Shown: piece after piece, positions 61,560 through 64,000 of the stretch
Layout: every line of letters starts with the position of its first letter
Numbering within the stretch: position 1 is the stretch's first letter
Assembly: GCF_022869785.1 (NCBI RefSeq)
Contig: NZ_CP094997.1
Coordinates: 6,825,001 to 6,889,000 of the forward strand
Length of the DNA stretch: 64,000 nucleotides
From: Dyadobacter chenwenxiniae
Lineage (GTDB): Bacteria > Bacteroidota > Bacteroidia > Cytophagales > Spirosomataceae
Direction of reading: 5' to 3'
Translations under genes and position numbers: made by a program
The notes under the pieces: generated by a model
Database searches by the model: none
What the model was told of the DNA's origin: nothing
Seen by the model: the letters and a program-made list of their open reading frames with translations, nothing else

Positions 61560-62180
61560 GTGCAGATATCGGTTGAGAAAATAGGGAAAAAATTTGTGAA
61601 GGAATGGATTGTCCGCAATGCTACTTTTGAGCTCGCAGCCGGACAACAATATACATTTGTAGGGCCGAATGGCAGTGGGAAATCAACGTTATTGCAGTTG
61701 CTGACGGGCATTATGCCTGTTTCTGAGGGTACAATTAAATATATCACTACAGCGGGAAAGGAAGTCGAAGTGGATCATTGGTATAAACATCTGGTCGTAG
61801 CGGCGCCTTATCTCGAACTGATCGAAGAGTTTACATTGCGCGAGCTGATCCAATTTCACAGCAAGTTCAAGCCATTCAAAAACGGGATTACATTCAAAGA
61901 TTTCGAGGATTTTATTCAGTTGCCGCATGCAAGCGGGAAAACGCTCCGTCATTTTTCTTCCGGCATGAAACAGCGCGTGAAGCTGGGTCTCGCTTTCATG
62001 TCCGACGTCCCCGTTATTTTCTTAGACGAACCTACAACCAATCTGGATGTTCCGGGCATCAACTGGTATCTCGATCACGTGGTCCATCACACACAAAATC
62101 AGCTTGTTTTGCTAGGTTCGAACGTGAAACAGGAATACGAATTTTGTGAAAATATCATTTCAGTTTCTGCGTTCAAATAG
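61560..62180 (+). CDS. ABC transporter ATP-binding protein without its permease
   Basis: 206 residues. Walker A GPNGSGKST, the ABC signature in HFSSGMKQRVKLGLAF, Walker B VIFLDEPTTNLD, and the switch region. Q-loop position around VAAPYLELIEEFT. GTG start at 61560; no ATG is available because an in-frame stop lies directly upstream. No permease is encoded next to it within the window. The substrate is unknown; a distant permease partner is assumed. It follows the beta-lactamase by 39 bp. Confidence 0.85.
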   Translation: MQISVEKIGKKFVKEWIVRNATFELAAGQQYTFVGPNGSGKSTLLQLLTGIMPVSEGTIKYITTAGKEVEVDHWYKHLVVAAPYLELIEEFTLRELIQFHSKFKPFKNGITFKDFEDFIQLPHASGKTLRHFSSGMKQRVKLGLAFMSDVPVIFLDEPTTNLDVPGINWYLDHVVHHTQNQLVLLGSNVKQEYEFCENIISVSAFK

Positions 62181-62199
62181 AAACACAGCGGAGCCAAAT

Positions 62200-64000
62200 A
62201 TGCGGGGAAATATACGTTCTATCGTTTTACTTTTTCTGTTTTTAACCTGCATCGTTGGCAGCAGCTTTGCTGGCGGAATGCATTTTATTGAAAACCGCGG
62301 CCAGTGGGAACCGGACATTTTGTTCCGCACCGAAATCCCCGGCGGCTTTCTTTTTCTTAAAAAACAATCACTCGTTTACGTATTATATGATGCTGCGCAG
62401 GTTTCCGCGAATCATGGAAAGCAGCCGGTGGCTTCGCCCGGTGCCCGGGAAAATGACAAATCCATCTCAGCACATGGGGTTGAAGTTGAGTTTTTGGGTG
62501 CTTCTGCCAATGTCAAATACGCTGCCAGTACGCCCATTGAGACAGGCTTTAACTATTTTTTGGGAGAAAAGGAACAGAACTGGGCGGGCGGCGTAAAAGG
62601 GTTTGAAGAGGTTATTTATAAAAATATTTACGAGGGGATTGATATGCGTGTTTATCTGCATCAATTCAAACTCAAATACGAATTCATCGTCCATCCGCAG
62701 GCTGATCCGTCACAGATCAGGATGAAATACGATGGTGCGGAAAAGATTTCTGTGAATGAAACGGGCCAGATCGTTGTAAAAACGAGCATTGGGCAGTTCA
62801 AAGAAGCTGAGCCATATTCATTTCAACAGATCAATGCCAGGACTACGGAAATCTCTTCACAGTTTCAGTTGTCAGCTGGTAATGTGGTCACCTTCAGCAT
62901 TCCAAAAGCCTATAACAAATCAGAAAAGCTCACTATTGATCCGGAACTGATATTTTCCACCTATTCCGGTTCCGTTGCGGATAACTGGGGGCATACCGCG
63001 ACGTATGATGATGAAGGTAATCTCTATTCCGGCGGGACTGTTTTTGGAGCAAATTTCCCAGCAACGGTCGGTGCATTTCAGACCAAATTCGAAGGCCAGG
63101 TAGACGTTTCGATCATGAAATTCACACCGGATGGAAGCAAACTGGTTTATGCCACATTTCTGGGCGGCAGTCACACCGACATTCCAAGCAGCCTGATCGT
63201 CAACAGCAAGAAAGAGTTACTGATTTTAGGCACAACCTCTTCCAAAAACTTCCCCACGAGGACCGGCGCTTTCCAAACAGTATTTGGCGGCGGGACAAAG
63301 ATTATCCCGATATCAGGACTGGATCTTGAAAACGGCAGCGATATTTTCGTATCAAAAATAAGCGCGGACGGCAAACAGCTGGCTGCATCAACTTTCGCTG
63401 GGGGCAGCGGAAATGATGGCGTGAGCATGACCGAGCTCGCGACAATCCGCAATTACGGCGATAGTTTCAGAGGCGAAATCGGCATTGACAAGGATGATAA
63501 TGTGCTTATTGTTTCCTCGACCAATTCCGCCAATTTTCCTTTAAAAAATGCCGTTCAGGGGAAATTTGCAGGCGTCCAGGACGGGGTCATTCTGAAATTC
63601 AATTCCGGCTTGAATAGTTTGCTATGGAGCACATTTATAGGCGGGAACGAGTGGGACGCTGCTTATTCGCTTAAGGTTTCGGCCTTGGGCGATATTTACG
63701 TGGCGGGAATTACGCAAAGCAAAAATTTGCCGGCCAATGCTTCTTCTTTTCAGAAAGCCTTGAATGGAACAGAAGACGGATTTGTAGCACATTATGCCAA
63801 TGATAAATTGCTGGGCGCAACTTATCTGGGCACGCCGAATCAGGACGGCGCTTACCTACTGGATCTGGACGCGGGCAACAATGTGTATGTTTATGGCCTC
63901 ACCAATGGCCCCTATCCGGTGAGTCAGGGTGTATATCAGAATGCAAAGAGCGGTCAGTTCATACATGCGCTGGATGCGGCTTTGTCAAAAACGGTCTTTT
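62200..64000 (+). CDS. SBBP-repeat surface protein (5' part, runs off the window)
   Basis: Open from ATG 62200 to the window edge, 600 codons without a stop. Signal peptide (VLLFLFLTCIVGSSFAGG), then a DUF7948-like N-terminal domain (IENRGQWEPDILFRTEIPGG, about 30-240) and several SBBP repeats (about 250 onward; patterns like FLGGS, D.A..L.V, G..Y..G.T). Bacteroidota proteins of this layout usually carry a C-terminal T9SS sorting or gliding-motility-associated CTD domain, which would lie beyond the window. It is likely a large secreted or surface adhesin. The start is 19 bp after the ABC gene. Confidence 0.85.
   Translation, partial: MRGNIRSIVLLFLFLTCIVGSSFAGGMHFIENRGQWEPDILFRTEIPGGFLFLKKQSLVYVLYDAAQVSANHGKQPVASPGARENDKSISAHGVEVEFLGASANVKYAASTPIETGFNYFLGEKEQNWAGGVKGFEEVIYKNIYEGIDMRVYLHQFKLKYEFIVHPQADPSQIRMKYDGAEKISVNETGQIVVKTSIGQFKEAEPYSFQQINARTTEISSQFQLSAGNVVTFSIPKAYNKSEKLTIDPELIFSTYSGSVADNWGHTATYDDEGNLYSGGTVFGANFPATVGAFQTKFEGQVDVSIMKFTPDGSKLVYATFLGGSHTDIPSSLIVNSKKELLILGTTSSKNFPTRTGAFQTVFGGGTKIIPISGLDLENGSDIFVSKISADGKQLAASTFAGGSGNDGVSMTELATIRNYGDSFRGEIGIDKDDNVLIVSSTNSANFPLKNAVQGKFAGVQDGVILKFNSGLNSLLWSTFIGGNEWDAAYSLKVSALGDIYVAGITQSKNLPANASSFQKALNGTEDGFVAHYANDKLLGATYLGTPNQDGAYLLDLDAGNNVYVYGLTNGPYPVSQGVYQNAKSGQFIHALDAALSKTVF

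Noticed and set aside
62255..62596. 113-codon forward ORF at the start of the SBBP gene
   Set aside because: Different frame from the long open frame with signal peptide and repeats starting at 62200.
1..64000. CRISPR arrays, tRNA or rRNA genes, prophage or insertion sequences
   Set aside because: Looked for regularly spaced repeats, cloverleaf-like segments, transposase or phage genes; none were recognised. A dedicated tRNA search could still find one, but almost all space is filled by genes.

Overview
The window comes from a Bacteroidota genome, most likely a Cytophagales bacterium of the Dyadobacter/Spirosoma kind. This rests on gene content: three SusC/SusD-type outer-membrane uptake loci, an ECF sigma/FecR pair in front of an STN-type SusC, the lipoprotein TamL, a DUF5686 protein and a large SBBP-repeat surface protein. 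It is supported by promoters of the Bacteroidota type (TTG, about 19 bp, TAnnTTTG) and by the near absence of Shine-Dalgarno sequences. No rRNA, tRNA, CRISPR array, insertion sequence or prophage was seen. The genus is an inference.

Layout. 1-4280 is a leftward cluster miaB / sigma-54-type activator / lptE / TPR protein / secG (cut by the left edge), with a good promoter in front of miaB. tamL and an RNA methyltransferase diverge with overlapping 5' ends (4310-7545), followed by a queuosine-precursor transporter and an alanine-type aminotransferase. 9802-20514 holds two tandem, leftward susC-susD loci with similar promoters; the second susC is broken by a one-base frameshift. 20945-30158 holds secreted and cell-wall enzymes (M20 hydrolase, SDR, LD-carboxypeptidase, a GH3/beta-lactamase-fold fusion), a YoeB-type toxin-antitoxin pair, dciA, a chromate-type transporter and a 2OG-Fe(II) oxygenase. 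30313-37713 is a rightward regulated uptake locus: ECF sigma, FecR anti-sigma, STN-SusC (two frameshifts) and SusD. 37778-44159 carries a TIM-barrel epimerase, an M16 peptidase pair, an EEP hydrolase and a FAN1-like VRR-NUC nuclease, with intergenic repeats. 44421-58912 mixes core metabolism (pgk, guaA, class II fba), cspA, an M1 peptidase, two large outer-membrane proteins and a redox group (DsbA-like protein, nitroreductase, HxlR regulator). 59086-64000 has a small membrane protein coupled to a CNNM/CBS (GldE-like) protein, a class A beta-lactamase broken near its 3' end, an orphan ABC ATPase and the start of the SBBP protein.

Working together. The SUS loci import oligosaccharides or other polymers through TonB-dependent transporters. 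The third locus is wired for trans-envelope induction: STN domain to FecR to ECF sigma. TamL, LptE and SecG build the envelope that carries them.

The most notable signal is a set of four single-base frameshifts: one in susC-2, two in susC-3 and one in the beta-lactamase. Each leaves the downstream coding sequence otherwise intact, so they are either very recent mutations or assembly errors, and this must be settled before calling the genes dead. No clearly new system was found. The most unusual items are these frameshifts, the tandem same-loop hairpins before susC-3, the intergenic repeat family, the FAN1-like nuclease and a small ORF/sRNA candidate at 52946-53113.
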